64,000 nucleotides of DNA from Bradyrhizobium cajani (GTDB lineage: Bacteria; Pseudomonadota; Alphaproteobacteria; Rhizobiales; Xanthobacteraceae). This document shows, piece by piece, positions 52,160 through 61,023 of the stretch. The notes under the pieces are model-generated. The model saw only the letters and a program-made list of their open reading frames with translations, was not told where the DNA came from and made no database searches. The stretch's first letter is position 1. Every line of letters begins with the position of its first letter. The stretch is from assembly GCF_009759665.1 (NCBI RefSeq), contig NZ_WQNE01000004.1, forward strand, positions 186,001 through 250,000. Direction: 5' to 3'. The position numbers and the translations under genes were made by a program.

Positions 52160-53404
52160 TCACTTCATCGGCCAGATCGCCTCGGCGATCGCGGCCTGCG
52201 GCGGGAAGATGGTGACGAACTTGCCGCCGACATATTGCAGCAGCACCGGGTCGGCGTCGTTGTTCTGGCCCATCTCGTCGAACTTGACGCGCTTCCAGGG
52301 CATGATGGTCTGCTCGCCCGGGATATCGGTCGCCGCCAGCGCATCGCGGATCTTCTCGCCATCGGTCGACTTGGCGCGGCTGATCGCGTCGGCAAGGATG
52401 ATCAGGCCCATGAACTGGCGCGAGGTGAGATCGTTGAAGTCCTTGCCCGAGCGCGCCTTGAACATGTCGTTGATCTTGCCGACCATCGGGCGCTTCTGCG
52501 CGAGGTCGAGCGAGAAGGTTCCGCGCGAGATCACGCCTTCGAGCTTGTCGCCGACGGCGTCGTACAGCGCCTTCTCGGAGAAGCCCGCATCCTGCGCCAC
52601 GATCGCGTTCGGCTTGTAGCCGAGCTCGGCCATGGTCTTGACCAGCAGGATGCCGTCGGTGGTGTAGCTCGAGGGCATGAGCACATTGGCATTGGCGGTC
52701 TTGAGCTGCTGCACCTCGGCCGAGAGCGAGGGCGAGTTGGCGCGGTACTTGATGTCGGTGACGATCTTGTAGCCGCGTTCGCCGGCGATCTTGGCCTGGG
52801 CGTTGCCGGAATCGGTGCCGAAGATGGTGTCCTCGTGGAACAGCGACAGCGTCTCGATCTTGGTGCCCTTCTTCTTCATGGCATCGAAGAAGTCGAACAT
52901 CGCGGCCGAGTACATCTCGTCATGCGGCGCGGCGCGGAAATAATACTTCAGGCCGCGGCGATGCAGGCTCGGCGAGGAGTTGTCGGCGGAGACGAACGGG
53001 ATCTGGTAGCGTTCGCAGATCTGGCTGACGGTAACGGCCACCGCGCTCTGATAGGTGCCGATGATGGCCGCGACCTTCTCCTGCGTGATCAGGCGCTCCG
53101 CCTCGGCGCGGCCCTTCTGCGGATCGGCCTGGTGGTCGGCGAACACGAGGCGGACCTTGGCGCCGCCGAGGCCCGGCAGGCCCTCGCCCTTGGCCAGCGG
53201 CAGGTCGAAATCAGTATCCTTGTTGATGACCTCGAGCGCGGTCTCATAGGCCTTCTGCGCATCGACGCCCTGCTGCGCGCTGCCACCGGAGAACGGATAG
53301 ATGACGCCGATCACGACTTCGGAGGTCTGTGCGCGCGCTGCCAGCGGCACCAGCGCAGCAGTGGCGGTGGCCCCCAACAACACGTCGCGGCGAGTGATCG
53401 TCAT
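52160..53404 (-). CDS. livK: ABC transporter substrate-binding protein (Liv type)
   Basis: A 414-residue periplasmic binding protein (peripla_BP_6 type). The N-terminus TRRDVLLGATATAALVPLAARAQ is a Tat-like signal with cleavage after ARA, unusual but common for this group in Bradyrhizobium-like species. VIGVIYPFSGGSAQQGVDAQ and GVISRGTFSLDLAQKRPMV are family segments. ATG 53404 follows GGGGACTTTGCC. It captures the substrate for LivHMGF. Such receptors range over amino acids, amides, urea and aromatic acids, so the ligand is unknown. Confidence 0.9.
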   Translation of the reverse strand: MTITRRDVLLGATATAALVPLAARAQTSEVVIGVIYPFSGGSAQQGVDAQKAYETALEVINKDTDFDLPLAKGEGLPGLGGAKVRLVFADHQADPQKGRAEAERLITQEKVAAIIGTYQSAVAVTVSQICERYQIPFVSADNSSPSLHRRGLKYYFRAAPHDEMYSAAMFDFFDAMKKKGTKIETLSLFHEDTIFGTDSGNAQAKIAGERGYKIVTDIKYRANSPSLSAEVQQLKTANANVLMPSSYTTDGILLVKTMAELGYKPNAIVAQDAGFSEKALYDAVGDKLEGVISRGTFSLDLAQKRPMVGKINDMFKARSGKDFNDLTSRQFMGLIILADAISRAKSTDGEKIRDALAATDIPGEQTIMPWKRVKFDEMGQNNDADPVLLQYVGGKFVTIFPPQAAIAEAIWPMK

Positions 53405-53493
53405 GGCAAAGTCCCCTGTTACTGAATTTCGGCTGATCGAATGAAGCGATTGATGGATGCAGTAAAGCCCGAACAAGCAGCAGACGCTGCCTC

Positions 53494-54309
53494 CTAAATC
53501 ACGGCCATGGTCCTGTTCTTGAGATCCGTCACCAGCATCAGGCCGGGCGAATGCGTGATCGCGAACGGCAGCCTGGCGGCGTTGATCACCGATTGCGGCG
53601 TCACCCCGCATGCCCAGAACACCGGGATCTCGTCATCGGCGAACGGCACCGGATCGCCGTAGTCGGGCTTGGCAATGTCCTTGATGCCGATCAGATGCGG
53701 ATGGCCGAGGTGCACGGGCGCGCCGTGCACGGCGGGAAAGCGCGAGGTGATCTGCACCGCGCGGATCGCATCCGCCGGCTTGAACGGACGCATCGACACC
53801 ACCATGGGACCGGCGAACGGACCGGCCTCGCTGCAGGCGATGTTGGTGCGGTACATCGGCACGCGCACGCTCTGCTCGATGTGGCGGATCGGCATGCCCT
53901 CGTCGAGCAGCGCCTCTTCGAACGAGAAGGAACAGCCGAGCACGAAGGTGACGAGATCGTCGCGCCAATAGCTCTTCACGTCGGTCGGCTCATCCACGAC
54001 TTCGCCGTCGCGCCAGACGCGATAGCGCGGCACGTCGGTGCGGATGTCGAGATCGGCGCCCAGCGAAGGGATGTGCGGGCTGCCGACGTCGGACATGCCG
54101 ATGATCGGACACGGCTTCGGATTGAGCTGACAGAAGCGGTGAAAGGCGCTGGCATATTCCGCCGGCAGGATCGCCAGATTGCCCTGGACGAAGCCGGGGG
54201 CGACGCCGGCGGTGGAGGCGACCAGCCCCGCGCGGTAGGCGAGCCGGGCCTTGCGGCTCGGGAGGGTGTCGGGCGTTTCAGTTTGCTGCGCTGCCACCAA
54301 AACAGTCAT
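53494..54309 (-). CDS. DUF1445 putative hydro-lyase (D-glutamate cyclase-related)
   Basis: A 271-residue protein of the DUF1445 family. [44 protein letters not shown] and [12 protein letters not shown] are typical. The family is named a putative hydro-lyase and is related to the mammalian mitochondrial D-glutamate cyclase, which makes 5-oxo-D-proline. ATG 54309 follows AGGTCGATCCC. It lies upstream of the binding-protein gene, 89 nt away and in the same direction, and is divergent from the LysR gene, so it may be the head of the liv operon and a LysR target. Confidence 0.85.
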   Translation of the reverse strand: MTVLVAAQQTETPDTLPSRKARLAYRAGLVASTAGVAPGFVQGNLAILPAEYASAFHRFCQLNPKPCPIIGMSDVGSPHIPSLGADLDIRTDVPRYRVWRDGEVVDEPTDVKSYWRDDLVTFVLGCSFSFEEALLDEGMPIRHIEQSVRVPMYRTNIACSEAGPFAGPMVVSMRPFKPADAIRAVQITSRFPAVHGAPVHLGHPHLIGIKDIAKPDYGDPVPFADDEIPVFWACGVTPQSVINAARLPFAITHSPGLMLVTDLKNRTMAVI

Positions 54310-54390
54310 GGGATCGACCTGCCTATAAACTCGACAAAGACAAGCCAACACCAAGCGTGCTATAAAGTCTAATCGTCGTTTCTAATCAAT

Positions 54391-54413
54391 ATCGATAAAT
54401 TTGATTTATCGAT
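54391..54413 (+). promoter_or_regulatory. Perfect inverted repeat, candidate LysR operator
   Basis: ATCGATAAAT (54391-54400) and ATTTATCGAT (54404-54413) are perfect 10-nt arms with spacer TTG. The site is in an AT-rich 120-bp gap between the divergent DUF1445 and LysR genes, ending 16 nt before the LysR start. It fits an autoregulatory LysR-type box that also controls the leftward transcription unit. Confidence 0.65.
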
Positions 54414-54429
54414 TGGGAAAATCCTTCCA

Positions 54430-55347
54430 ATGCTGGACTTCAGGTCGATTGAAACCTTCCTCTGGGTTGTGAAGCTCGGCAGCTTTCGCGGCGCCGCCCA
54501 ACGGCTCAATACGACCCAGCCGGCGATCTCCCAGCGCATTGCGCAGCTCGAGCGCGAGATGGGCGTGAAGCTTCTCAACCGCGATCATCGTGTGGCCTCG
54601 CCGACGCCGAGCGGCCGGCAGATGATGGTCTATGCGGAGAAGCTGATCGGCCTGCGCGCCCAGATGATGGCGGAGATCGGCGACCGTTCGGCGATGCGCG
54701 GCGTGATGCGGCTCGGCGTTGCCGAAACCATCGTGCACACCTGGCTGCCGCGGCTGGTGAAGAGCGTGAACGAGGTCTATCCGAACCTGTCGCTGGAGAT
54801 CGAGGTCGACATCACGCCTAACCTCACCGCACGCCTGCTCGCGCAGGAGATCGAGCTCGCGTTCGTGGTGGGGCCGCTGTCGGCCTCCGGCGTGCACAAT
54901 CGTGTGCTTGCCGATTATCCAATCGGCTTTCTCGCGAGCCCCTCGCTCGGCCTCGGCAAGGGCCCGGTGACGCCGGCCGAGCTCGCGCGGTTTCCGATCA
55001 TCACCTTCCCGCGCAAGACCAAGCCTTACGAGGTCGTGCGCGAAGTGTTCGACCGGCCGGAGCTGCCGCCGATCCGCCTGCATGCGTCCGCTTCGCTGGC
55101 GACCGTCATCCACATGGCGGTCGAGGGGCTCGGCATCGCCGTGATCCCCGACGCCATCGTCGAGAACGAGCTCGCCGACGGCCGGCTGCAACTGCTCGAC
55201 ACCGATCTCGCCATCGCGCCGCTGACCTTCACCGCGAGCTGGCTCGCCTCGCCCGATGTCGTCGCCGTGGAGCGCGTCGCCGAGCTTGCACGGCAGATTG
55301 CGCAGAGCAGCCTCGCGGTTGACGCGCCCGCGCTGGCGGGTCATTGA
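54430..55347 (+). CDS. LysR family transcriptional regulator
   Basis: A 305-residue LTTR. The N-terminal helix-turn-helix is FLWVVKLGSFRGAAQRLNTT QPAISQRI (residues 10-37), and the effector domain follows from about 90. It should bind the inverted repeat just upstream and act on the divergent DUF1445/liv genes, its own gene and perhaps the downstream M20/dehydrogenase genes. The effector is unknown. SD evidence is modest (AAAATCC before ATG), consistent with an operator overlapping the leader. Confidence 0.92.
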   Translation: MLDFRSIETFLWVVKLGSFRGAAQRLNTTQPAISQRIAQLEREMGVKLLNRDHRVASPTPSGRQMMVYAEKLIGLRAQMMAEIGDRSAMRGVMRLGVAETIVHTWLPRLVKSVNEVYPNLSLEIEVDITPNLTARLLAQEIELAFVVGPLSASGVHNRVLADYPIGFLASPSLGLGKGPVTPAELARFPIITFPRKTKPYEVVREVFDRPELPPIRLHASASLATVIHMAVEGLGIAVIPDAIVENELADGRLQLLDTDLAIAPLTFTASWLASPDVVAVERVAELARQIAQSSLAVDAPALAGH

Positions 55348-55370
55348 AAAAGGCGCCGGACAACCTTCAA

Positions 55371-55413
55371 CGTCATTCCGGGGCGATGCGACAGCATCGA
55401 ACCCGGAATGACA
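55371..55413 (+). repeat. Short palindromic repeat, 'CGTCATTCCGGGGCGATGCG'
   Basis: A minimal copy: CGTCATTCCGGGGCGATGC, a short loop, then GCATCGAACCCGGAATGACAG. It retains only the outer arms of the longer copies. It lies between the LysR and M20 genes. Confidence 0.85.
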
Positions 55414-55432
55414 GCCAAGATGGACTGACCGC

Positions 55433-56683
55433 ATGAGCCGAGCCGCCACCAACCTGCAAATCGATTCCGCCCGCCTCTGGGGCTCCATCCACGAGACCGC
55501 GCAGTTCGGCGCAACAGCCAAGGGCGGTGTGCGGCGGCTGACGCTGAGCGCGGAAGACAAGCAGGTGCGCGACTGGTTCCGCAAGGCGTGTGAGGAAGCC
55601 GGGCTCGAGGTGCACACTGATGCGCTCGGCTCACAATTCGGCCTGCGCAAGGGGCGCGACATGTCGAAGCCGCCCGTCGGCATCGGCTCGCATCTCGACA
55701 CCCAGCCGACCGGCGGCAAGTATGACGGCATTCTCGGGACGCTCGGCGCACTCGAGGTGATCCGCACGTTGAACGATGCCGGCATCGAGACCGAGGCGCC
55801 GATCTGCGTCGTCAACTGGACCAACGAGGAAGGCTCGCGCTTCGCCCCGGCGATGATGGCGTCCGCGGCTTACGTCGGCGACTTCACCACCGACGACATT
55901 TTGTCGCGCAAGGACGCCGAGGGCACGACCGTCGGCCAGGCGCTCGACAGCATCGGCTATCGCGGCGACAAGCCGGTCGGCTTCCAGAAGCTCGGCTGCT
56001 TCGTCGAATTGCACATCGAGCAGGGCCCGATCCTGGAGGCCGAAGGCAAGACCATCGGCGTGGTCGATTCCGGCCAGGGCGTGCTGTGGTATGACGGCAA
56101 GATTTCCGGTTTCGAGAGCCATGCAGGCTCGACGCCGATGCCGCTGCGGCGCGACGCGCTGGCGACGCTGTCGGAGATCGTACTGGCGATGGAATCCATC
56201 GCGAAAAAGCTCGGGCCAAACGCGGTCGGCACCATCGGCGAAGCCGTGATCGCCAATCCCTCGCGCAACGTCATTCCCGGCGAGATCGCCTTCACCATGG
56301 ATTGCCGCAGCGCGGATGGTGCCATCATGGATGCACTCGATCGCGACTTGCGCGCCGCGATTGCCGAGATCGCCGAGCGCCGCAAGGTCGACGTCAAGGT
56401 CGACCTGGTCTGGCGCAAGCCGCCGACGCATTTCGACCCGAAGCTGATCGCCGCGGTCGAAAACGCGGCGAAGACGCTCGGCTATTCCTCCCGCCGCATC
56501 ACCTCCGGCGCCGGCCACGACGCCTGCAACCTCAACACGGTCATGCCGGCGGCGATGGTGTTCGTGCCCTGCAAGGACGGCATCAGCCACAACGAGCTGG
56601 AGGACGCGACGCAGCCCGACTGTGCCGCAGGCACCAACGTTCTCATGCATACCGTGCTGGCGATCGCCGGCGTCGCATCCTGA
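55433..56683 (+). CDS. M20 family Zn-dependent amidohydrolase (N-carbamoyl-L-amino acid hydrolase/allantoate amidohydrolase type)
   Basis: A 416-residue metallohydrolase. Zinc ligands follow the family order: His87 (GSHLDTQP), Asp98 (GKYDGILG), Glu132/Glu133 (TNEEGSRF), His194 (ELHIEQGP) and a C-terminal His in GISHNELED. It hydrolyses N-carbamoyl amino acids, allantoate-like ureides or related amides. The specific substrate cannot be read. It is followed 12 nt later by a D-2-hydroxyacid dehydrogenase and then an LDH2-type dehydrogenase, so a ureide or N-acyl compound may be broken down to a 2-hydroxyacid; that is inference. Confidence 0.9.
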   Translation: MSRAATNLQIDSARLWGSIHETAQFGATAKGGVRRLTLSAEDKQVRDWFRKACEEAGLEVHTDALGSQFGLRKGRDMSKPPVGIGSHLDTQPTGGKYDGILGTLGALEVIRTLNDAGIETEAPICVVNWTNEEGSRFAPAMMASAAYVGDFTTDDILSRKDAEGTTVGQALDSIGYRGDKPVGFQKLGCFVELHIEQGPILEAEGKTIGVVDSGQGVLWYDGKISGFESHAGSTPMPLRRDALATLSEIVLAMESIAKKLGPNAVGTIGEAVIANPSRNVIPGEIAFTMDCRSADGAIMDALDRDLRAAIAEIAERRKVDVKVDLVWRKPPTHFDPKLIAAVENAAKTLGYSSRRITSGAGHDACNLNTVMPAAMVFVPCKDGISHNELEDATQPDCAAGTNVLMHTVLAIAGVAS

Positions 56684-56695
56684 TCGGAGAGAGCC

Positions 56696-57607
56696 ATGCG
56701 CGGAGTTTTCGTCGACGCCAACGAAGCCTTGGCCGTGATCATGGAGCGGCTGGAGAAGCCCGGCGATCCCAAGGTGCGGATCCATCGCGATCCCGACATC
56801 AAGCCCGAGCAATATCCTGAGATCCTCGACGGCGCCGAGATCGCGATCGTCGACCACACCGCGCTGCCGACCGACGTGGCGAAGAAGTGCGCAGGGCTGA
56901 AGCACGTCGTGTTCCTCGGCACCGGCGCGCGCAGCTACATGAATCCGGAAGAGCTCGCGGAGCTCGGCATCTCCGTGCACCTGATCAAGGGCTATGGCGA
57001 TACCGCGGTCGCGGAATCCGCGATTGCGCTGATGTGGGCCTCGGCCCGCGTCATCGCGATGATGGACCGCGAGATGCGCGGCGGCAACTGGCTGCGCGAG
57101 GACGGCATGCAGCTCACCGGCAAGACGCTCGGCCTGATCGGCTTCGGCGGCATCGCGGCCGAGGTCGCGCGCATCGCATCCGGCAGCGGCATGAAGGTGA
57201 TCGCCTGGAATCGCTCGCCAAAGAGCCATCCGGGCGTCGCGTTCGCTGAACTCGACGACGTCCTGGCCAGAAGCGACGTGGTGTCGCTGCATCTGCTGCT
57301 CAACGACGAGACCCGTGGCATGATCACCCGCGAGAAGATCGCGAAGATGAAGCCCGGCGTCGTCTTCATCAACACCGCGCGCGCCGCGATCGTCGACGAA
57401 GCCGCGATGATCGACGCGCTGAAGTCCGGGCACATCCGCCATGCCGGCCTCGACGTCTTCAACATCGAGCCGCTACCCGGCGACCATCCGCTCACAAGAC
57501 TGCCGAACGTGACGCTGTCGGCGCATTCCGCCTTCCGTACGCCCGAGGCGAGCGAAAACCTGATTGGCGCGGCGTGGGAGCACTGCCGCCGGATCGTGAA
57601 GGGATAA
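56696..57607 (+). CDS. D-isomer specific 2-hydroxyacid dehydrogenase
   Basis: A 303-residue NAD-dependent dehydrogenase. The cofactor motif is GLIGFGGIA (147-154), and catalytic residues are Arg229 (INTARA), Glu258 (FNIEPLPGDHP) and His277 (LSAHSAF). It interconverts a D-2-hydroxyacid and 2-oxoacid, for example glyoxylate/glycolate or hydroxypyruvate/glycerate; which one is unknown. GGAGAGAGCC precedes ATG 56696. It is in one unit with the M20 gene and the LDH2-type gene. Confidence 0.91.
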   Translation: MRGVFVDANEALAVIMERLEKPGDPKVRIHRDPDIKPEQYPEILDGAEIAIVDHTALPTDVAKKCAGLKHVVFLGTGARSYMNPEELAELGISVHLIKGYGDTAVAESAIALMWASARVIAMMDREMRGGNWLREDGMQLTGKTLGLIGFGGIAAEVARIASGSGMKVIAWNRSPKSHPGVAFAELDDVLARSDVVSLHLLLNDETRGMITREKIAKMKPGVVFINTARAAIVDEAAMIDALKSGHIRHAGLDVFNIEPLPGDHPLTRLPNVTLSAHSAFRTPEASENLIGAAWEHCRRIVKG

Positions 57608-57618
57608 GAGCAACAACA

Positions 57619-58692
57619 ATGGCCGAATACCGCACCATCAAGGCACAGAAGCTCACCGACGTCATCTACGCGATCGCCAAGGCCGGCGGCTCCACCGATC
57701 GCGAAGCCGAGCTGGTCTCAACCAATCTCGTCGAAGCGAATCTGAAAGGCCACGACTCGCACGGCGTCGGCATGATCCCACGCTATGCCGAGGCGGTCAG
57801 CGAAGGCGGCCTCGCGGTGAACCAGCACGTCAAGATCGTGATGGACACCGGCCCCCTGCTCACGCTCGACGGCCTCACCGGCTACGGCCAGGTGATGGGC
57901 CATGAGGCGATGGAGCTGGGCGCCGAGCGCGCCAAGCGCAACGGCGTCTGCGTGGTCGGTCTTTCCAACTCGCATCATATCGGCCGCATCGGCCACTGGG
58001 CCGAGCAGTGCATCGACCACGGGCTGGTGTCGATCCATTTCGTCAACGTGATCTCGCGCCCGATCGTGGCGCCCTGGGGCGGCAGCGACGCGCGCCACGG
58101 CACCAACCCGTTCTGCGTCGGCATCCCGCGCAAGGGCAAGGAGCCGATCGTGCTCGACTTCGCCACCAGCAAGATCGCGCAGGGCAAGACCCGCGTCGCG
58201 CACAACAAGGGCGTCGAGCTCGAACCCGGCACCATCATCGACAACGAGGGCAAGCCGACGACGAACCCGCGCTACACCGTGATCGCACCGCACGGTGCGA
58301 TCCTGCCGTTCGGCGAGCACAAGGGCTCGGGTCTGGCGCTGGTGTGCGAGATCCTTGGCGGCGCGCTCTCCGGCGGCGAGGTCGTCAAGGGCCCGGCCGA
58401 CGGCAAGCGGCGCGTCCTCAACGGCATGCTTTCGATCATCATCGACCCCAACAAGCTCGGCACCGGCGAGAACCTTGCGCGCGAGGTCGAGAGCTTCGTT
58501 GCCTGGCACACCGGCTCACCGCCCGCCCCCGGCGTCGACAAGGTGAAGATCGCCGGCGACCCCGAGCGCGAGACCAAGACGAAGCGTTTGGCCGAAGGCA
58601 TTCCAATCGATCCGAACACCTGGCAGGAAATCCTGGATGCCGGCAAGCGGTTCGGGCTGGATCAGGCTGCGATCGAGAAGATCGTGAGCTGA
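57619..58692 (+). CDS. Malate/L-lactate dehydrogenase (LDH2) family oxidoreductase
   Basis: A 357-residue LDH2/AllD/DpkA-type NAD(P)-dependent oxidoreductase, a fold unrelated to the classic lactate dehydrogenase. Catalytic His48 lies in GHDSHGVGMIPRY, and SNSHHIGRIGHW and GTNPFCVGIPRKG are family segments. Members act on malate, ureidoglycolate, sulfolactate or cyclic imino acids. It lies 11 nt after the 2-hydroxyacid dehydrogenase. With an allantoate-type hydrolase two genes upstream, ureidoglycolate dehydrogenase is one candidate. The ATG at 57619 starts the conserved domain. Confidence 0.91.
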   Translation: MAEYRTIKAQKLTDVIYAIAKAGGSTDREAELVSTNLVEANLKGHDSHGVGMIPRYAEAVSEGGLAVNQHVKIVMDTGPLLTLDGLTGYGQVMGHEAMELGAERAKRNGVCVVGLSNSHHIGRIGHWAEQCIDHGLVSIHFVNVISRPIVAPWGGSDARHGTNPFCVGIPRKGKEPIVLDFATSKIAQGKTRVAHNKGVELEPGTIIDNEGKPTTNPRYTVIAPHGAILPFGEHKGSGLALVCEILGGALSGGEVVKGPADGKRRVLNGMLSIIIDPNKLGTGENLAREVESFVAWHTGSPPAPGVDKVKIAGDPERETKTKRLAEGIPIDPNTWQEILDAGKRFGLDQAAIEKIVS

Positions 58693-58855
58693 TCTGAAAC
58701 GAGGCGCTTCTCCCGGAATAGTCCGGCCTCATGCACAATTGCGCATGGGGGCATGGACCACAGCGAAACGTCGCCGCGCCCTCTGGAAGGATTTGAACCG
58801 GCCCGCGTTTTCTAACGACAACGCGGTATCCCGGCGCGCATCCCCCGAGGTTCAC

Positions 58856-59497
58856 ATGCTCTCCCGTCTTGCAAAGCTCGTGTCCGGCTCCAGCAAGTCG
58901 TCACATCCAGCCGACCTCTACCAGCAACGGCTCGCCATCTACGAGCGCGAGCTTGGCGAGCCCGAGCACACATTCACGGACGGCACGGAGCGACGCATCG
59001 ACATCCATGCCTTTGGTCGTGATTTCGTGCCGGAGTGCCAAGAGGGTTCTGACGAAGGCTATGTGCTTCTGACCAACGGCATGAGCGAGCAGCGGATGCC
59101 GGGGGCACATGGGGACGCGAAGCCGCGTGCGGAGCTGATGTGGTACGTCCGCGAGCCAACGCCGGAGATTTGCGCCAATCTGCGCTGGCTTGCCAATCTT
59201 CCGTTCATCGACACGACCTGGTTCGGCTTCGGTCACCGCGTCGCGTTGCCGATACCGCCGGTCGCCGGCACGGAATTCCAGACGTTTCTGTTTCTCACGC
59301 CGATCATCGAACCCGACAAGCGGATCGCCGAGGCACTGGAGATTGCGGACGATCCGGTGGAGATTCTAACCGTGCACCTGATCTCGCATCAGGAGCTCGC
59401 GCTGATCAAGTCCGAGAGTCTCGATCCGTTTCTCGATCTGCTCGACGAGAACGACTATCCGCCGATCTTCGATCCGGCGCGGAGGTCTTACGTGTAA
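58856..59497 (+). CDS. Suppressor-of-fused (SUFU) domain protein
   Basis: A 213-residue soluble protein. IDIHAFGRDFVPECQEGSDEGYVLLTNGMSEQRM and the acidic MWYVREP stretch fit the SUFU-like superfamily. In bacteria this superfamily often supplies immunity proteins of contact-dependent or polymorphic toxin systems, but no toxin gene is visible on either side, so the function is open. ATG 58856 (MLSRLAKLVSG) follows CGAGGTTCAC; the 39 extra codons upstream are basic and unconserved. The gene is isolated. Confidence 0.78.
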   Translation: MLSRLAKLVSGSSKSSHPADLYQQRLAIYERELGEPEHTFTDGTERRIDIHAFGRDFVPECQEGSDEGYVLLTNGMSEQRMPGAHGDAKPRAELMWYVREPTPEICANLRWLANLPFIDTTWFGFGHRVALPIPPVAGTEFQTFLFLTPIIEPDKRIAEALEIADDPVEILTVHLISHQELALIKSESLDPFLDLLDENDYPPIFDPARRSYV

Positions 59498-59640
59498 GGC
59501 GCGCCTAAAACACGCTACCGTCCGGGTGTCCGGCCCTTCAATCAAACGAGGCGGGGTGCGAGATCCCGACGGTCGAGAAGACCTCCCATAAGTCTCGCAA
59601 CGCCCGCCTCGACCCCACAATACGCGAGGCACCCAGACTT

Positions 59641-59747
59641 ACGACCCATAACCACAGGACGTGGTTTGGCGAAGACTCGCGGTTGCCAGCTCGGGCAGCA
59701 ACCTCTCCCTGGGGTTATGGGTCCCTGCTTTCGCAGGGACGACGAGA
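59641..59747 (+). repeat. Palindromic repeat, 'GACCCATAACCACAGG' family
   Basis: ACGACCCATAACCACAGGAC at the left and CTGGGGTTATGGGTCC at the right, with GGGTCCCTGCTTTCGCAGGGAC forming a second hairpin. It lies between the converging SUFU and tartrate dehydrogenase genes. Confidence 0.82.
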
Positions 59748-59791
59748 GAGTTTGTTGCGACGCTTGAGCTAACTCTCGCTAACGCTCTTCT

Positions 59792-60865
59792 TCAATCCAC
59801 CATCTCCGCGACCGCCTTGCCGCAGGCCGTCGTATCGGCATTGCCGCCGAGGTCTTTCGTGCGCAGCGTGCGCTCGGCCAGCGTGCGCTCGATCGCGTCG
59901 ACGATCGACTTGCCGGCTTCCTTCTCGCCGAGATGCTCGAACATCATGGCGCCCGACCAGATCATGCCGATCGGGTTGGCGATGCCCTGCCCCGCGATGT
60001 CGGGCGCCGAGCCGTGCACCGGCTCGAACACCGAAGGGAAATCACCCTCCGGATTGATGTTCCCCGACGGCGCGATGCCGATGGTGCCGGTGCAGGCCGG
60101 GCCGAGGTCGGAAAGGATGTCGCCGAACAGGTTCGAGCCCACCACGACGTCGAACCAATCCGGATGCAGCACGAAGTTCGCGGTCAGGATGTCGATGTGG
60201 TACTTGTCCCACTTCACGCCGGGAAACTTCTTCGCCATCGCCTCCACGCGCTCGTCCCAATAGGGCATGGTGATGGAGATGCCGTTGGACTTCGTCGCCG
60301 AGGTCAGGTGCTTCTTCGGCCGCGACTGGGCGAGCTCGAAGGCGAACTTCAGGATGCGGTCGACACCGGTGCGGGTCATCACCGTCTGCTGCGTGACGAA
60401 CTCGCGGTCGGTGTCCGGGAACATGCGGCCGCCGACGGAGGAATATTCACCTTCCGTGTTCTCGCGCACCACCCAGAAATCGATGTCCCCGGGCTTGCGG
60501 TTCGCCAGCGGCGACGGCACGCCGGGCATCAGTCGCACCGGGCGCAGGTTCACGTACTGGTCGAACTCCCTGCGGAATTTGATCAGCGAGCCCCACAGCG
60601 AGACATGATCCGGAATTTTGGCCGGCCAGCCGACCGCACCGAAATAGATCGCATCGTGCTTGCCGATCTTCTCCTTCCAGTCGTCAGGCATCATCTGGCC
60701 GTGCTTCTCGTAATAATCCCAGGACGAGAAGTCGAAATGGTCGAAATGCAGGGACACCCCGTGCTTCTTCGCCGCCGTCTCCAGGACGCGCAGGCCCTCG
60801 GGCATCACTTCCTTGCCGATGCCGTCGCCGGGGATGACCGCGATCCGGTATTGCTTCTTGCTCAT
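59792..60865 (-). CDS. ttuC: Tartrate/D-malate dehydrogenase (isopropylmalate dehydrogenase family)
   Basis: A 357-residue beta-decarboxylating dehydrogenase of the IPMDH family. VIPGDGIGKEVMPEGL opens it, VRENTEGEYSSVGGR and ILTANFVLHPDWFDVVVGSNLFGDILSD are the substrate and metal segments, and FEPVHGSAPDIAGQGIANP is the NAD motif. The F-D-H-F-D-F-S-S-W-D-Y-Y segment near residue 41 fits tartrate/D-malate dehydrogenases rather than LeuB. It oxidises L-tartrate, meso-tartrate or D-malate. ATG 60865 starts MSKKQYRIAVIPG; the open frame upstream is unconserved. It is divergent from an atypical SDR. Confidence 0.88.
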   Translation of the reverse strand: MSKKQYRIAVIPGDGIGKEVMPEGLRVLETAAKKHGVSLHFDHFDFSSWDYYEKHGQMMPDDWKEKIGKHDAIYFGAVGWPAKIPDHVSLWGSLIKFRREFDQYVNLRPVRLMPGVPSPLANRKPGDIDFWVVRENTEGEYSSVGGRMFPDTDREFVTQQTVMTRTGVDRILKFAFELAQSRPKKHLTSATKSNGISITMPYWDERVEAMAKKFPGVKWDKYHIDILTANFVLHPDWFDVVVGSNLFGDILSDLGPACTGTIGIAPSGNINPEGDFPSVFEPVHGSAPDIAGQGIANPIGMIWSGAMMFEHLGEKEAGKSIVDAIERTLAERTLRTKDLGGNADTTACGKAVAEMVD

Positions 60866-61023
60866 CGAGAACGTCCTTGGTTGGTCGGGCTGCCGCCGCC
60901 TTTTTTTGGTCGGACTGCAATGGACCAAACTCGGCGGCAGCGCAACGCTGCACTGCAATGTTGACCATGGCGCGGCCAAGCGCCTACTGATTTGATCCTG
61001 TTCCCATCCTGCGAGTAGCTTTC

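Noticed and set aside
51965..53425. 486-codon open frame antisense to the Liv binding protein
   Set aside because: Mirrors a gene with clear signal peptide and family segments, and starts inside livH.
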